Of a stretch of 12,346 nt of DNA, positions 1 to 7,941 are shown one piece after another (the first letter of the stretch is position 1; each line of letters starts with the position of its first letter). The notes under the pieces are model-generated. The model saw only the letters and a list, made by a program, of their open reading frames with translations, made no database searches and was not told the origin of the DNA. The position numbers and the translations under genes are program-made. The DNA comes from JACRIK01 sp040753835 (lineage in GTDB: Bacteria > Planctomycetota > MHYJ01 > JACQXL01). The DNA is taken from positions 1 through 12,346 of the forward strand of contig JBFMDM010000067.1 in assembly GCA_040753835.1 (NCBI GenBank), written 5' to 3'.

Positions 1-1
1 G

Positions 2-1555
2 GCTGAGAAATACCGCAAAGAGGCATTTGCCGGATTGACTGAGGATGATATGGTATTCCTCAAGGACAATATCTACGGACTAACTGACCGTTGGATACTT
101 GATAGTAATCTTGAGATGCCGGAGACCAATGAGAGAGATAAGAAACTTCTGCAATTATGCGGTTATGTTGATTACTATAAATTATTCGCTGCGGGTAAAC
201 TACTAACCGGAGCTATCCTGTCACCGGAATATCTTGAAGGACTCAAGAAGGATATTGAACGCGAGGCAGGGGATAAAGAAGGCATTCTCTTCAGCAAGGA
301 TACGCCATTCGGAAAGATTATCATCGGAGGCAAGGGCAATGACCGATACCAGGAGAATGCCGCAGTAATTATAGACATCGGCGGAGATGATTTCTACGCC
401 AACCAGCAGGCAGGTTCAATTCCGCCGGACCAGTCATTTAGTATCATCATTGATTTTGCAGGCAATGACCGGTATTCATCTTATAAATACGGATGCCAGG
501 GTGCAGGCGTGATGGGCGTGGGCATACTCTATGACGGGGCAGGCAATGATATCTACATTGCCCAGGACTGGGCCCAGGGCGCCGGGCTTCTGGGCGTGGG
601 TATCTTGGTAGATTCTTATGGATATGATTCCTACAAAGGGCAGGAATATGTTCAAGGCGCTGGACTTTTCGGCCTCGGTATTCTGATTGATGAGGTGAGA
701 TACAAAAAATCAATGGATGATTTATTTGCTAACGATTCCTATCAAGCCAATAAGTTTGCCCAGGGATTTGCCGGACCCAAGGGGTTCGGATTGCTCATTG
801 ATACGGCCGGGGACGACTATTATCTGGCCAGCACCAGGCATCCCAACGGCTATCCGGATAATCCGGGTACCTTTGACGGCTGGGCCCAGGGGTGCGGCAC
901 CGGGATGAGGGCATATTCAGACCCGTCTATGAGCCGGTCCGGCGGAATCGGCGTGCTGATTGACCAAGACGGCGAGGATTATTACGAGGCCGGGACGTTT
1001 TCCCAAGGGGGTGGGTATTACTTCGGCTGGGGCATATTGGCCGATGAAGGCGGGAACGACGAATACCTGGGCACCAGATATGCCCAGGGCTTTGCGGCCC
1101 ATTCGGCCATCGGGTATTTCATAGACGAGGGTGGGGACGACCAGTACAAGACGCTCTGCGGGGTCAATGCAGGACTATCCTGGGACCTGACTTGCGTGGC
1201 ATTCATAGACAAGGCCGGGAACGATACTTATGATGCGGGCGGATTCTCGCGCGGGGCCACGGCCCATAACGGGTTTTGTCTCTTTATGGATTTAGGCGGT
1301 AAGGACATATATAAAGACAGCGTGGCCCAGGCCGGCGGCAACTCATATCACGGCGGGTATAGTTTATCAGTATTTTTGGATAAAGGCCCTGATGAGGACG
1401 AATATCCCCAACGCAAGAATAATAATATAGAAGTCAACACCGAGTATTCCATCTTTATTGACACGGACAAGGAATTAGAAGACCTGCTCAAGGACGACAG
1501 TTACCATGGGATATTGAAGAATAATATCAAGGAAGAAGCCAAGAAAGAGAAATAA
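2..1555 (+). CDS. GND/GDDxY-repeat protein, 5' end outside the window
   Basis: The reading frame is open from base 2 to the TAA at 1553-1555 (517 visible codons) and is read through before the TTG at 35, so the true start lies left of the window and any signal peptide cannot be seen. Visible residues 1 to about 100 are a non-repetitive, probably helical region. From about base 311 to 1400 the protein consists of about 12 imperfect repeats. Each has a hydrophobic strand (GILID, GVGIL), an acidic-glycine core (AGNDxY, GGDDxY, GEDYY) and a QGAG/QGFA turn. The C-terminus is highly charged and ends in EEAKKEK. The repeats resemble a calcium-binding or beta-solenoid fold but lack the consecutive nonapeptides of true RTX proteins. 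I do not recognise a named family; a surface or periplasmic role is a guess. The gene converges on the helicase gene, with only 21 bp between the stop codons. Confidence 0.85.
   Translation, partial: AEKYRKEAFAGLTEDDMVFLKDNIYGLTDRWILDSNLEMPETNERDKKLLQLCGYVDYYKLFAAGKLLTGAILSPEYLEGLKKDIEREAGDKEGILFSKDTPFGKIIIGGKGNDRYQENAAVIIDIGGDDFYANQQAGSIPPDQSFSIIIDFAGNDRYSSYKYGCQGAGVMGVGILYDGAGNDIYIAQDWAQGAGLLGVGILVDSYGYDSYKGQEYVQGAGLFGLGILIDEVRYKKSMDDLFANDSYQANKFAQGFAGPKGFGLLIDTAGDDYYLASTRHPNGYPDNPGTFDGWAQGCGTGMRAYSDPSMSRSGGIGVLIDQDGEDYYEAGTFSQGGGYYFGWGILADEGGNDEYLGTRYAQGFAAHSAIGYFIDEGGDDQYKTLCGVNAGLSWDLTCVAFIDKAGNDTYDAGGFSRGATAHNGFCLFMDLGGKDIYKDSVAQAGGNSYHGGYSLSVFLDKGPDEDEYPQRKNNNIEVNTEYSIFIDTDKELEDLLKDDSYHGILKNNIKEEAKKEK
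311..1400 (+). repeat. About 12 protein-level repeats of ~26 codons (78 bp)
   Basis: Three consecutive units spanning 440-673 are each exactly 26 codons: strand (IIID, GILYD, GILVD), then xxGxDxY, then about six residues, then QGAGxxG. Outside this core the units vary. One near 674-784 and one near 785-946 carry insertions of about 10 and 28 residues, and the last units lose the QGAG turn. Aromatic residues follow the acidic pair in nearly every unit. The DNA copies have diverged, so this is an old protein repeat, not a recent DNA expansion. Confidence 0.8.
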
Positions 1556-1576
1556 AATATCTCTAACCGCTTCTAA

Positions 1577-2803
1577 TTATCTTCGCCGTCTGCCGAATCT
1601 CCTTGGCAGGCGCGCGGCCCAGACCACAGTCCGGGTGAACTGCTCCTGGGGTATTTCCGGATGCCGGGAAATAGGCAACGGAGTCCGGATGAGTCGTTCG
1701 ATATCGCTGACATCGCGGCTCTGGTCCGGAGTGGCGAACGAGATGGCATGCCCGGGACGCCCGGCCCGGCCGGTCCGGCCTATTCGGTGCACGTAGTATT
1801 CGGTATCATCAGGCAGGTCAAAGTTGATGACCAGTTCAATGCCGTGCACGTCAATGCCGCGCGCGGCCACGTCTGTGGCGACCAGAACCTTGTGCCGGCC
1901 TGATTTAAAGCCATCCAGGGCTTCCTTGCGCTGAGCCTGGGTCCGGTTGGAATGGATTTCCGAGGCGCTGTAGCCCATCATCCTGATGGCCTTGGCAATC
2001 TTGCCGGCCTGGTGTTTCATCCGGACAAAGAGCAGCACCGAGCCGGGATAACGGGCCAGCATCTTGTGGAGCAGTTTCAGTTTGGCCTCTGGCTTGACGA
2101 TGAAAAGTTCCTGGGTGATTTTATCGGCCGTAGTGCCGGAAGGCGCTACTTCTATTGACAGAGGCAGTTTCATATGCCGGTTGGTCACGTCCATAATTTC
2201 CCGGGCCATAGTGGCCGAGAAGAGCATGGTCTGCCTTTTCTTGGGAACGAACGAGATTATTTTCTCAACCTGCGGTGCGAATCCCATATCAAGCATCCGG
2301 TCCGCCTCATCCAGCACCAGCATCGCCACGTTATCCAGCCGGATATTGCGGCGCTCCATATGGTCCATCAGCCGGCCGGGCGTGGCGATGATGACGCGGG
2401 GATTCCGGCGCAGGGTATAAGTTTGGTCGTTTAGCGACACGCCGCCGACCAGAAAGGTGGTTTTGATGTTGAATGCCAGGGCGATCGGGCGGAAGGCCTC
2501 GTGGATTTGCATGGCCAGTTCGCGGGTGGGCGCCAATACCAGTCCGGCCGAAGCGGGATTTTGAGCCAGGTTCTGGACCATTGGAATGGCAAAGGCGTGG
2601 GTCTTGCCGGTGCCGGTCTGGGCAATGCCGACGATATCAGCGCCCTTGATGGCCTGGGGGATGACCTTGGCCTGAATCGGCGTGGGGGTCTTGAATTTGA
2701 TGCGCTCAAGCACATCCAATATCTTGGGCGCGATTCCCAGCCCGTAAAAACCCTGGTTTGGTTGGTTATTCAATTCGTTCCGGCCCGATTCTGATAACGG
2801 CAT
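1577..2803 (-). CDS. DEAD-box ATP-dependent RNA helicase (RhlE-like)
   Basis: Encodes an ATP-dependent RNA helicase of superfamily 2, probably acting on ribosome assembly or mRNA turnover in the cytoplasm. With the ATG at 2803 it is 408 residues, the two-RecA-domain core with little extra. Visible motifs are a Q motif (TPTPIQ, about 38-43), AQTGTGKT (61-68), PTRELA (92-97), TPGR (141-144), DEAD (165-168), SAT (196-198), ATDVAARGID (309-318) and HRIGRTGR (339-346). The C-terminus ends in a short arginine-rich tail (RRFGRRRR), far shorter than the basic tails of many RhlE proteins. The ATG at 2803 is preferred because GAAGGA lies 6 bp upstream; the frame stays open to 2875, but that start would overlap the asnB stop at 2865. 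The gap to asnB is 61 bp, so co-transcription is possible. RhlE, CsdA/DeaD and SrmB subtypes cannot be separated with certainty by eye. Confidence 0.95.
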   Translation of the reverse strand: MPLSESGRNELNNQPNQGFYGLGIAPKILDVLERIKFKTPTPIQAKVIPQAIKGADIVGIAQTGTGKTHAFAIPMVQNLAQNPASAGLVLAPTRELAMQIHEAFRPIALAFNIKTTFLVGGVSLNDQTYTLRRNPRVIIATPGRLMDHMERRNIRLDNVAMLVLDEADRMLDMGFAPQVEKIISFVPKKRQTMLFSATMAREIMDVTNRHMKLPLSIEVAPSGTTADKITQELFIVKPEAKLKLLHKMLARYPGSVLLFVRMKHQAGKIAKAIRMMGYSASEIHSNRTQAQRKEALDGFKSGRHKVLVATDVAARGIDVHGIELVINFDLPDDTEYYVHRIGRTGRAGRPGHAISFATPDQSRDVSDIERLIRTPLPISRHPEIPQEQFTRTVVWAARLPRRFGRRRR

Positions 2804-2864
2804 AATATTCCTTCTATACTTTTTGGTTAATGTTGTTAATGGGATTTTACACCTTTTCCGTTCA

Positions 2865-4781
2865 TTAGTCCACATATTTATTGAACCACAATTCCAGGAC
2901 CAGGAGCGCCCAGAGCCGGGCGCCGTGGTCCACCCGGCCGGAGAGGTGTTCGTTGATTACATTCTGGACGACTCCCGGGTTTAAGTAGCCGCGTTTCTTT
3001 ATGGATTCAGGTGAAAGCGTTTCCTGCAGATAGGATTTTAGTTCATTCCTGAACCAGCGGCTGATAGGCACGCCGAATCCCATCTTGCCCCGCATCAGGA
3101 TTTCCTCGGGCAGCAAGTCCTTGAGCGATTGCTTGAGGATGTATTTGAGCGTGAATCCCTTGAGTTTGAGATTAGCCGGGATGCCGGCTGAGAATTCCAT
3201 CAGTTTGTGGTCAAGGAAAGGCGAGCGGGCTTCGAGCGAATTGGCCATCGTGGCAATGTCCATCTTGACCAGGAGGTCCTCGGGCAGATAGGCATTCACG
3301 TCCGTATAGAGCATCCGGTCCAGATGATTGTTTGCTTTTGCGTTATTGTAGATGCCGAGCAGGTAATTTTCAGGCATCGCCTGCCCCAGTTTTTCTTTAA
3401 CCCAGGGCTGGTAGAGTTGTTGGCGGCTGGCGTAATTGAAGCAGAGTTGCCAGACGAGGTAACGCCGGTCTGGAGGCAGTCCGGCCACGGCAGTAAACCG
3501 TTTCAGCCGGGTGAAGAAACTTTTGGGGTCAGCCGTCCCGAAAACGTTCGGGAGAGTCAGGATATTTGCGATGCGGCTCAATATCCGGACTAGGGGCAGG
3601 GACATCAGTTTCTGCGCCTGATAGCGCGGGTAGCCGGCGAAGTTCTCGTCACCGCCGTCTCCGTTAAGCGCCACGGTGACGTGCTTGCGGGTCTCGCGCG
3701 CCACGTAGTAACTGGGCAACATAGACGAATCCGCATAGGGCTCGCCGTAATGCCAGGCCAGGTCAGGCAGTGTCTTGACGACATCAGGCGTGACCGTAAA
3801 TTCGTGATGCTCTGTCTTAAACCGTTCAGCCACAAGTTTAGCGTATTTCAGTTCGGAATAATCCGGGTCTTCCCGTTCTCCTCCGCCATAGGCGAATCCG
3901 CCTCCGGTGGAGAATCCGATGGAGAATGTCTTGATGGGCTTGTAAGAATTCCTGGCCATCAGGCCGACCACGGCTGACGAGTCAATGCCGCCGGAAAGGA
4001 GCGCGCCAAGAGGCACGTCGCTTATCATCCTGATTCTGGTTGCTTCTTCCAGCAGTTCCATAATCCGGCGCTGGTATTCCTCTCTGCTGAGCGAGTGTTT
4101 TTCGCGATAATCCATCTGCCAGTAGCGTTCTATTTTAATATTGCCGCCGGCGCTGCAGAGCAGGAAACTGGCCGGCGGGAGTTTGCGGATGCCTTTGAAT
4201 ATGCTCAGTGGCGATGGTATATAATAGTAGGTAAGATAATAATCCAGCGCTTCAAGGTCAATCTCCTTCTTGACCTCGGGATTGATCAGGAGCGACTTCA
4301 TCTCAGAACCGAAGATGAGGTGTTTGTCCGTCTGGGCATAATAGAGCGGCTTTTTGCCCATCCGGTCGCGGGCTAATAAGAGTTGTCCTTTATTGTTATC
4401 CCAGAGCGCCAGGGCGAACATTCCGCGCAGGTGTTTCAGGCATTCAACACCGTATTCCTCGTAGAGATGGACAATCACCTCGGTATCGGTCTTGGTGTAG
4501 AACGAATGGCCTTTCCTGAGTAACTCCTCGCGTAGTGGCTGGAAATTATAAATCTCGCCGTTTAACACCAGCCAGATGGATTTATCTTCATTATGAATGG
4601 GCTGGTCGCCGGTCTGAAGGTCGATAATGGCCAGGCGGCGGATGCCCATCGCGACTGATTGCTGAATATAAACGCCTTCGCTGTCCGGGCCGCGGTGGAC
4701 GATGGTTTGGCACATCCGGTGAATCAGGTCGTCAGGCACCGGCGTATTGGAGAAATTAATTCTTCCGCAGATTCCACACAT
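2865..4781 (-). CDS. asnB: Asparagine synthetase B, glutamine-hydrolysing
   Basis: Converts aspartate, glutamine and ATP to asparagine, or acts as a related amidotransferase in glycan synthesis. The start is set by the catalytic Cys: the protein must begin MCGICG, which is the ATG at 4781, giving 638 residues, the usual size for this family. The N-terminal glutaminase domain shows Cys2, RGPDS (about 30-34), LNGEIYN and the TDTEV motif. The synthetase domain shows the PP-loop SGGIDSS (about 263-269), NGDGGDE and EARSPFLDHK. A glycine-rich insertion of about 13 residues follows SIGF (see findings). The Shine-Dalgarno signal is weak. Upstream lies a 134-bp gap to the first PilZ gene; downstream is the helicase. 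Paralogues of this type are often found in capsule and O-antigen loci, so the substrate may not be free aspartate; the neighbouring glycosyltransferases favour that idea. Confidence 0.93.
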   Translation of the reverse strand: MCGICGRINFSNTPVPDDLIHRMCQTIVHRGPDSEGVYIQQSVAMGIRRLAIIDLQTGDQPIHNEDKSIWLVLNGEIYNFQPLREELLRKGHSFYTKTDTEVIVHLYEEYGVECLKHLRGMFALALWDNNKGQLLLARDRMGKKPLYYAQTDKHLIFGSEMKSLLINPEVKKEIDLEALDYYLTYYYIPSPLSIFKGIRKLPPASFLLCSAGGNIKIERYWQMDYREKHSLSREEYQRRIMELLEEATRIRMISDVPLGALLSGGIDSSAVVGLMARNSYKPIKTFSIGFSTGGGFAYGGGEREDPDYSELKYAKLVAERFKTEHHEFTVTPDVVKTLPDLAWHYGEPYADSSMLPSYYVARETRKHVTVALNGDGGDENFAGYPRYQAQKLMSLPLVRILSRIANILTLPNVFGTADPKSFFTRLKRFTAVAGLPPDRRYLVWQLCFNYASRQQLYQPWVKEKLGQAMPENYLLGIYNNAKANNHLDRMLYTDVNAYLPEDLLVKMDIATMANSLEARSPFLDHKLMEFSAGIPANLKLKGFTLKYILKQSLKDLLPEEILMRGKMGFGVPISRWFRNELKSYLQETLSPESIKKRGYLNPGVVQNVINEHLSGRVDHGARLWALLVLELWFNKYVD

Positions 4782-4889
4782 AGTAGATAAGTAAAAAGTA
4801 GAGAGTGGAAAGTCAATAAAAATGCACAGCCACCAAGACACGAAGAACCTTAAGGAGTGTAATTTTATGACCCTTCGCTTCGCTCAGGG

Positions 4890-4918
4890 TGAGATTATTG
4901 ATTTCGTCAACAATCTCA
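4890..4918 (-). other. Stem-loop at the stop codon of the PilZ gene 4916-5350
   Basis: Arms TGAGATTATTG (4890-4900) and CAACAATCTCA (4908-4918) pair at 10 of 11 positions around a 7-nt loop. The arm begins in the TGA stop codon of the PilZ gene. A second, weaker inverted repeat ACCCT/AGGGT (4870-4874, 4886-4890) abuts it. There is no U-run on the minus strand, so it is not a standard Rho-independent terminator, but it could still stabilise an mRNA 3' end. The rest of 4782-4889 is AT-rich non-coding sequence containing a CCACCAAGACACGAAG phrase. Confidence 0.5.
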
Positions 4919-5350
4919 TTTATGCAGTTTGATGAAAAGAGTATCGCTTCTGAGCAGTTTTGACTGCATAAATGGCGTGGTGCGGTCCTTGTCGTTGCCG
5001 AGTTTTTCCATCATCATCTTCAATTCGGCCTGGTGTTTCTTGTTAATGCCGACAAATTGCAATCCGGCCGCGGCGAAATTCATATCATTAGAGAGTTTAA
5101 ACCAGACCACTTTGGCCTTAGTCCGGATGGGCTTATTACGGCTGGTGGGTATGGAGATATCCAAAAGGAGTTTATCCTGGTTTTTGAATCCTTGCTTTGT
5201 GACAAACTGTAGCCCGCTTTCGGAGATATCAATGCAGGGATATTCAGAGGAGGTCGGCCTGCTTGACAATCCGAAGAGTATCTTTTCCCGTTTCCTGGCT
5301 CTTAATCCGGGAACGATATAACGTTTATGAGTGCGGCGTTCCTGTCCCAT
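4916..5350 (-). CDS. PilZ-domain protein (copy 1), putative cyclic-di-GMP receptor
   Basis: Encodes 144 residues. The two halves of the PilZ c-di-GMP signature are present: RTHKR (residues 6-10, RxxxR) and DISESG (41-46, DxSxxG), with 30 residues between them, as in binding-competent PilZ domains. The beta-barrel follows (LLLDISIP, KVVW, AAGLQF). The C-terminal ~30 residues form an extension with GNDKDRTT and KLLRSDTL. Start: an AGGAGG Shine-Dalgarno site (5356-5361) lies 5 bp before the ATG, the strongest site in the window. It is about 47% identical by my hand alignment to the PilZ gene just upstream (5503-5934), including the tail, so the two arose by tandem duplication. No signal peptide or membrane segment is visible, so it should be a cytosolic one-domain adaptor. 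Its target is unknown; gene order points to glycan synthesis. Confidence 0.9.
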   Translation of the reverse strand: MGQERRTHKRYIVPGLRARKREKILFGLSSRPTSSEYPCIDISESGLQFVTKQGFKNQDKLLLDISIPTSRNKPIRTKAKVVWFKLSNDMNFAAAGLQFVGINKKHQAELKMMMEKLGNDKDRTTPFMQSKLLRSDTLFIKLHK

Positions 5351-5502
5351 AAAAACCTCCTTTTAGAGACAGTTAGGAATTCCGACTCGCAGAGACGGAG
5401 GTCCGTTACTGTCTTTTATTAGTCGCAGTTTGAGTGAAGCGAATTACTGCGACTTATCCCGGCCCCGGCAGTTTTTGCCGGGATTACCGTAGACCTTCAA
5501 TC
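5351..5502 (-). promoter_or_regulatory. Highly structured leader between the two PilZ genes
   Basis: This 152-bp gap has four inverted repeats. In minus-strand order they are: CCCGGCA/TGCCGGG (5464-5470, 5476-5482); AGTCGCAGT/ACTGCGACT (5421-5429, 5446-5454), a perfect 9-bp stem with a 16-nt loop; AGACAGT/ACTGTCT (5367-5373, 5408-5414); and, nested in the last, CCGACTC/GAGACGG (5382-5388, 5392-5398) with one mismatch and a 3-nt loop. The Shine-Dalgarno segment (5355-5360) is also exactly complementary over 6 bp to 5397-5402, a pairing that cannot coexist with the nested stem. This suggests a regulated leader or an attenuator, but matches no riboswitch class I know. Confidence 0.45.
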
Positions 5503-5934
5503 CTATTTCTGGAACCGGCCGTACAGGGAATCGCCTTTGAGCATCTTGGTGCGCAGATACGCGGTGGTCTGGTCCTTATCGCTGCCGTATTTCCCGATTA
5601 GTTCTTTTATGGCAGCCAGCTGGTTTTCGTCCAGGTCAATAAACTGTAACCCGGCCAGGCCTGATGAACTGCCGGACATCTTGACCCAGACCACCTGGAC
5701 ATTAACCCGGACCGGAGTTTTACGGGTATTGGGAACGGAAATATCAAGGATGAGTTTATCATGGGCTTTCAGTTCTTTGTTGATGGCTAATTGGAGCCCG
5801 CTTTCGGAGATATCCATTCCCGGATATTCCTGCGAGGTCGGCTTGGTGGACAACCCGAACATTCCTTTTTCGCAGACCCGGGCCCTTAAACCGGTAGCCA
5901 CATAACGTCTATGTTTCCGGCGTTCCTTCTCCAT
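5503..5934 (-). CDS. PilZ-domain protein (copy 2), putative cyclic-di-GMP receptor
   Basis: Encodes 143 residues, paralogous to the PilZ gene at 4916-5350. RKHRR (6-10) gives the RxxxR half and DISESG (41-46) the DxSxxG half of the c-di-GMP site. The linker between them (GLS.KPTS.EYP) and the C-terminal tail (GSDKDQTT, KMLKGDSL) are shared with copy 1. One deletion of a residue before AGLQF and many surface changes distinguish the copies. The start ATG at 5934 has AAAGGA about 9 bp upstream. It lies 26 bp after the GT2 stop, so it is most likely co-transcribed with the glycosyltransferase. Predicted cytosolic. As both copies keep the signature arginines, neither looks like a degenerate, ligand-free PilZ domain. 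Confidence 0.9.
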   Translation of the reverse strand: MEKERRKHRRYVATGLRARVCEKGMFGLSTKPTSQEYPGMDISESGLQLAINKELKAHDKLILDISVPNTRKTPVRVNVQVVWVKMSGSSSGLAGLQFIDLDENQLAAIKELIGKYGSDKDQTTAYLRTKMLKGDSLYGRFQK

Positions 5935-5960
5935 TGATGCTGTTCCTTTCGTTCTGCCGC

Positions 5961-7007
5961 TTATTCTACTATGCGTCTTTTCAGGGCGGTAAAAAACCCG
6001 CTTGAATGGATGCCCAGCGCAGGCAGTAGTATTCTTAACAAATCAGTATAAGAAAAAAACAGACAGAGTAAAGAAATTATACCCTTGAAAATATTATTAT
6101 TCTTCTGTCTGAGGTAAAGCCCGAAATGCCGCCGCGCCGCGTTATTGTAGCCGTAGATTAGGAGCGTCAGTGCCTTGAGAAAATCACGGTGCCGTTCTGC
6201 GTGGCGCAGGCGCTCCTCGTAGTATTTAGTGTGTTTGCCGATATTGACATCAATGCCGAGTTTCCCGATTCGCTCCTGATACCGGGCTGTGAAATCGGCG
6301 ATATAACGGATAAACGGCCCTGAAATAATAGAGGGGTTTGCCATCGTAAGCGATTTGATATTGCGCCGCCAATAGCCCAGCAGGCGCGGAATGCCCCTGA
6401 ATTCCCCTTCCAGGCATAGCCGGCACCAGGTCGGGAAGTCCACCAGATTCAGGTAATCCGGCTGGATGAATCCGCCTATCTTAAGCAGGGCGTCTTTCCT
6501 GATCATCACGGTCTGGGCGTAGATGAAATTCTCAGCCCGCAGGAAGCCCTTCAGTGCCGAGCCGGCCGGCGCATTATCGCGTATCTCCGGTTCAGACGGC
6601 GCCCCGCGATAAAAGAGTTTGTCGGAATGCTCATTGGTGACGATACAATCCCCATAGGTCAGAATGATATCAGGGCTGCTGAAATAAGGCGCCTGGACGG
6701 CCAGTTTATCAGGCGGCCAGAAATCATCGCCCTCTAAAATCGCAATCAAGTCGCCCCTTGATTCCTTAAGCGCTTTATTATAAGTGGCACCTAATTTGTA
6801 TGCGCCCTGGTTTTCCTGACGGAGATACCTGATGCGCGGGTCGCGGAACCGTTTGATAATATCTGCCGTGGCATCGGTTGAGCCGTCGTCAACGATTAGC
6901 ATCTCCCAATCCTGATAACTCTGGCTAAGCACGGAGCGGATGCACTCGGCGATGTATTTTTCGTGGTTATATGTGGGCGTAATTATGGAAATCAGGGGAT
7001 CTGACAT
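5961..7007 (-). CDS. Glycosyltransferase family 2
   Basis: Encodes 348 residues of a GT-A fold, inverting glycosyltransferase that transfers a sugar from a nucleotide-sugar donor to a growing glycan at the inner membrane face. The N-terminus has the family opening SIITPTYNHEKYI, then DDGS (40-43) for nucleotide binding and EGDD (92-95), the DxD-type metal site. Residues about 306-332 are hydrophobic and could anchor the protein in the membrane or be an amphipathic helix. The start codon overlaps the rfbD stop by one base (TAATG), a sign of translational coupling. The donor and acceptor cannot be read from the sequence; the adjacent rhamnose-type reductase makes a rhamnosyl or related deoxysugar donor one possibility. 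Confidence 0.93.
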   Translation of the reverse strand: MSDPLISIITPTYNHEKYIAECIRSVLSQSYQDWEMLIVDDGSTDATADIIKRFRDPRIRYLRQENQGAYKLGATYNKALKESRGDLIAILEGDDFWPPDKLAVQAPYFSSPDIILTYGDCIVTNEHSDKLFYRGAPSEPEIRDNAPAGSALKGFLRAENFIYAQTVMIRKDALLKIGGFIQPDYLNLVDFPTWCRLCLEGEFRGIPRLLGYWRRNIKSLTMANPSIISGPFIRYIADFTARYQERIGKLGIDVNIGKHTKYYEERLRHAERHRDFLKALTLLIYGYNNAARRHFGLYLRQKNNNIFKGIISLLCLFFSYTDLLRILLPALGIHSSGFFTALKRRIVE

Positions 7008-7939
7008 TATTTTTCCTTGGCTCTTGATGACAGATAATGTTTTACTGCCTCTTGCCAGGGCCTTAAGGGCGTCAGTTTCTTGCTGGTCAGGGCCGAGAAG
7101 AGCGGCCGTTTTACCCCGGCCTGTTCTTCCTGCTCCTCCTTCGGCTCGACCTTTACCTTGAGATTCGCCCGCTTGAATATCTCTTGGGCGAATTCATACC
7201 AGGTGCAAGAGCCGGAATTGGTCAGGTGATAAAGCCCGGGCGGATAATTCTGCTCCAGCATCTCCTTTATTTTTATCGCCGCATCATAGGTGTAGGTCGG
7301 GCTTGAGGTGATGTTGGAGGTAATCTGCAACGGCTTGCCCCTATCAGCGGGACTGTCTGCGGACTTGCCGTTCCCGGCCAGTTTAAGCATCGTTTCCAGG
7401 AAATTGGTGCCGCCCTTGCCCATGCATCCTGCCGTGCCGAACAAACTTGCCACCCGAATTACGTAATAATCCGGGATGAGTTTCACAAAAAACTCGCCGG
7501 CCAATTTGGAGATGGCATAAACATTGAGCGGGTTGGGTGCGTCGTCTTCGTTATACGGACGCATCTTACGGCCGTCAAAGACATAGTCCGTGGAAAAGTG
7601 GATGAGTTTGATATTGAAAAGCCGGCAGATATTCGCCAGGTTCCTGACCGCAACAGTATTGACCACAAACGCCTGTTCGGGGTTCTTCTCGCATTCCGGG
7701 ACATTATGATAGGCCGCGGTATTGACGACGATTGAGGGCTTGTATTCCTCTATTGTCTTGCGCGCCTTGGGAAAATCCGTGATATCAAGGTCCTTGATGG
7801 TCAGGCCCTTGACGGACCAGTGGTTCTGCTGGGCGCCCAGGCGCTTTACCACCGAGTCGGATATCTTGTTATTTTCCTGGAAGACCTTCATCAGGTCTGT
7901 GCCCATCTGACCGTCCGAGCCGATAATGAGGATTTTCAT
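7007..7939 (-). CDS. rfbD: dTDP-4-dehydrorhamnose reductase-type SDR
   Basis: Encodes 310 residues of the RmlD/RfbD-type extended short-chain dehydrogenases, which make dTDP-L-rhamnose by reducing dTDP-4-keto-L-rhamnose with NAD(P)H. Visible: a Rossmann dinucleotide site MKILIIGSDGQMG (GxxGxxG, residues 7-13), NTAAYHNV, STDYVFDG (116-123), and the catalytic YxxxK (Tyr141, Lys145, in YAISK). The C-terminus carries the substrate-pocket segment YHLTNSG.CTWYEFA. The ATG at 7939 is preferred over the in-frame TTG at 7945 because it gives the usual family N-terminus. It starts 2 bp after the TldE-like stop and its stop overlaps the GT2 start. The other dTDP-rhamnose genes (rfbA, B, C) are not here, so the exact substrate remains an inference. 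Confidence 0.85.
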   Translation of the reverse strand: MKILIIGSDGQMGTDLMKVFQENNKISDSVVKRLGAQQNHWSVKGLTIKDLDITDFPKARKTIEEYKPSIVVNTAAYHNVPECEKNPEQAFVVNTVAVRNLANICRLFNIKLIHFSTDYVFDGRKMRPYNEDDAPNPLNVYAISKLAGEFFVKLIPDYYVIRVASLFGTAGCMGKGGTNFLETMLKLAGNGKSADSPADRGKPLQITSNITSSPTYTYDAAIKIKEMLEQNYPPGLYHLTNSGSCTWYEFAQEIFKRANLKVKVEPKEEQEEQAGVKRPLFSALTSKKLTPLRPWQEAVKHYLSSRAKEK

Positions 7940-7941
7940 AA

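Noticed and set aside
311..1400. RTX/haemolysin-type calcium repeats
   Set aside because: The GND core occurs once per ~26 residues, without back-to-back nonapeptides.
1661..2794. Long plus-strand frames opposite the helicase gene
   Set aside because: They are antisense shadows of a gene with all helicase motifs.
4867..4932. A 21-codon plus-strand ORF with an AAGGAG site 9 bp upstream
   Set aside because: It lies largely over short inverted repeats and overlaps the PilZ 3' end antisense; the length and repetitive content fit chance.
5351..5502. CRISPR array or Rho-independent terminator between the PilZ genes
   Set aside because: The stems differ from one another, are not regularly spaced direct repeats, and are not followed by a U-run on the minus strand.
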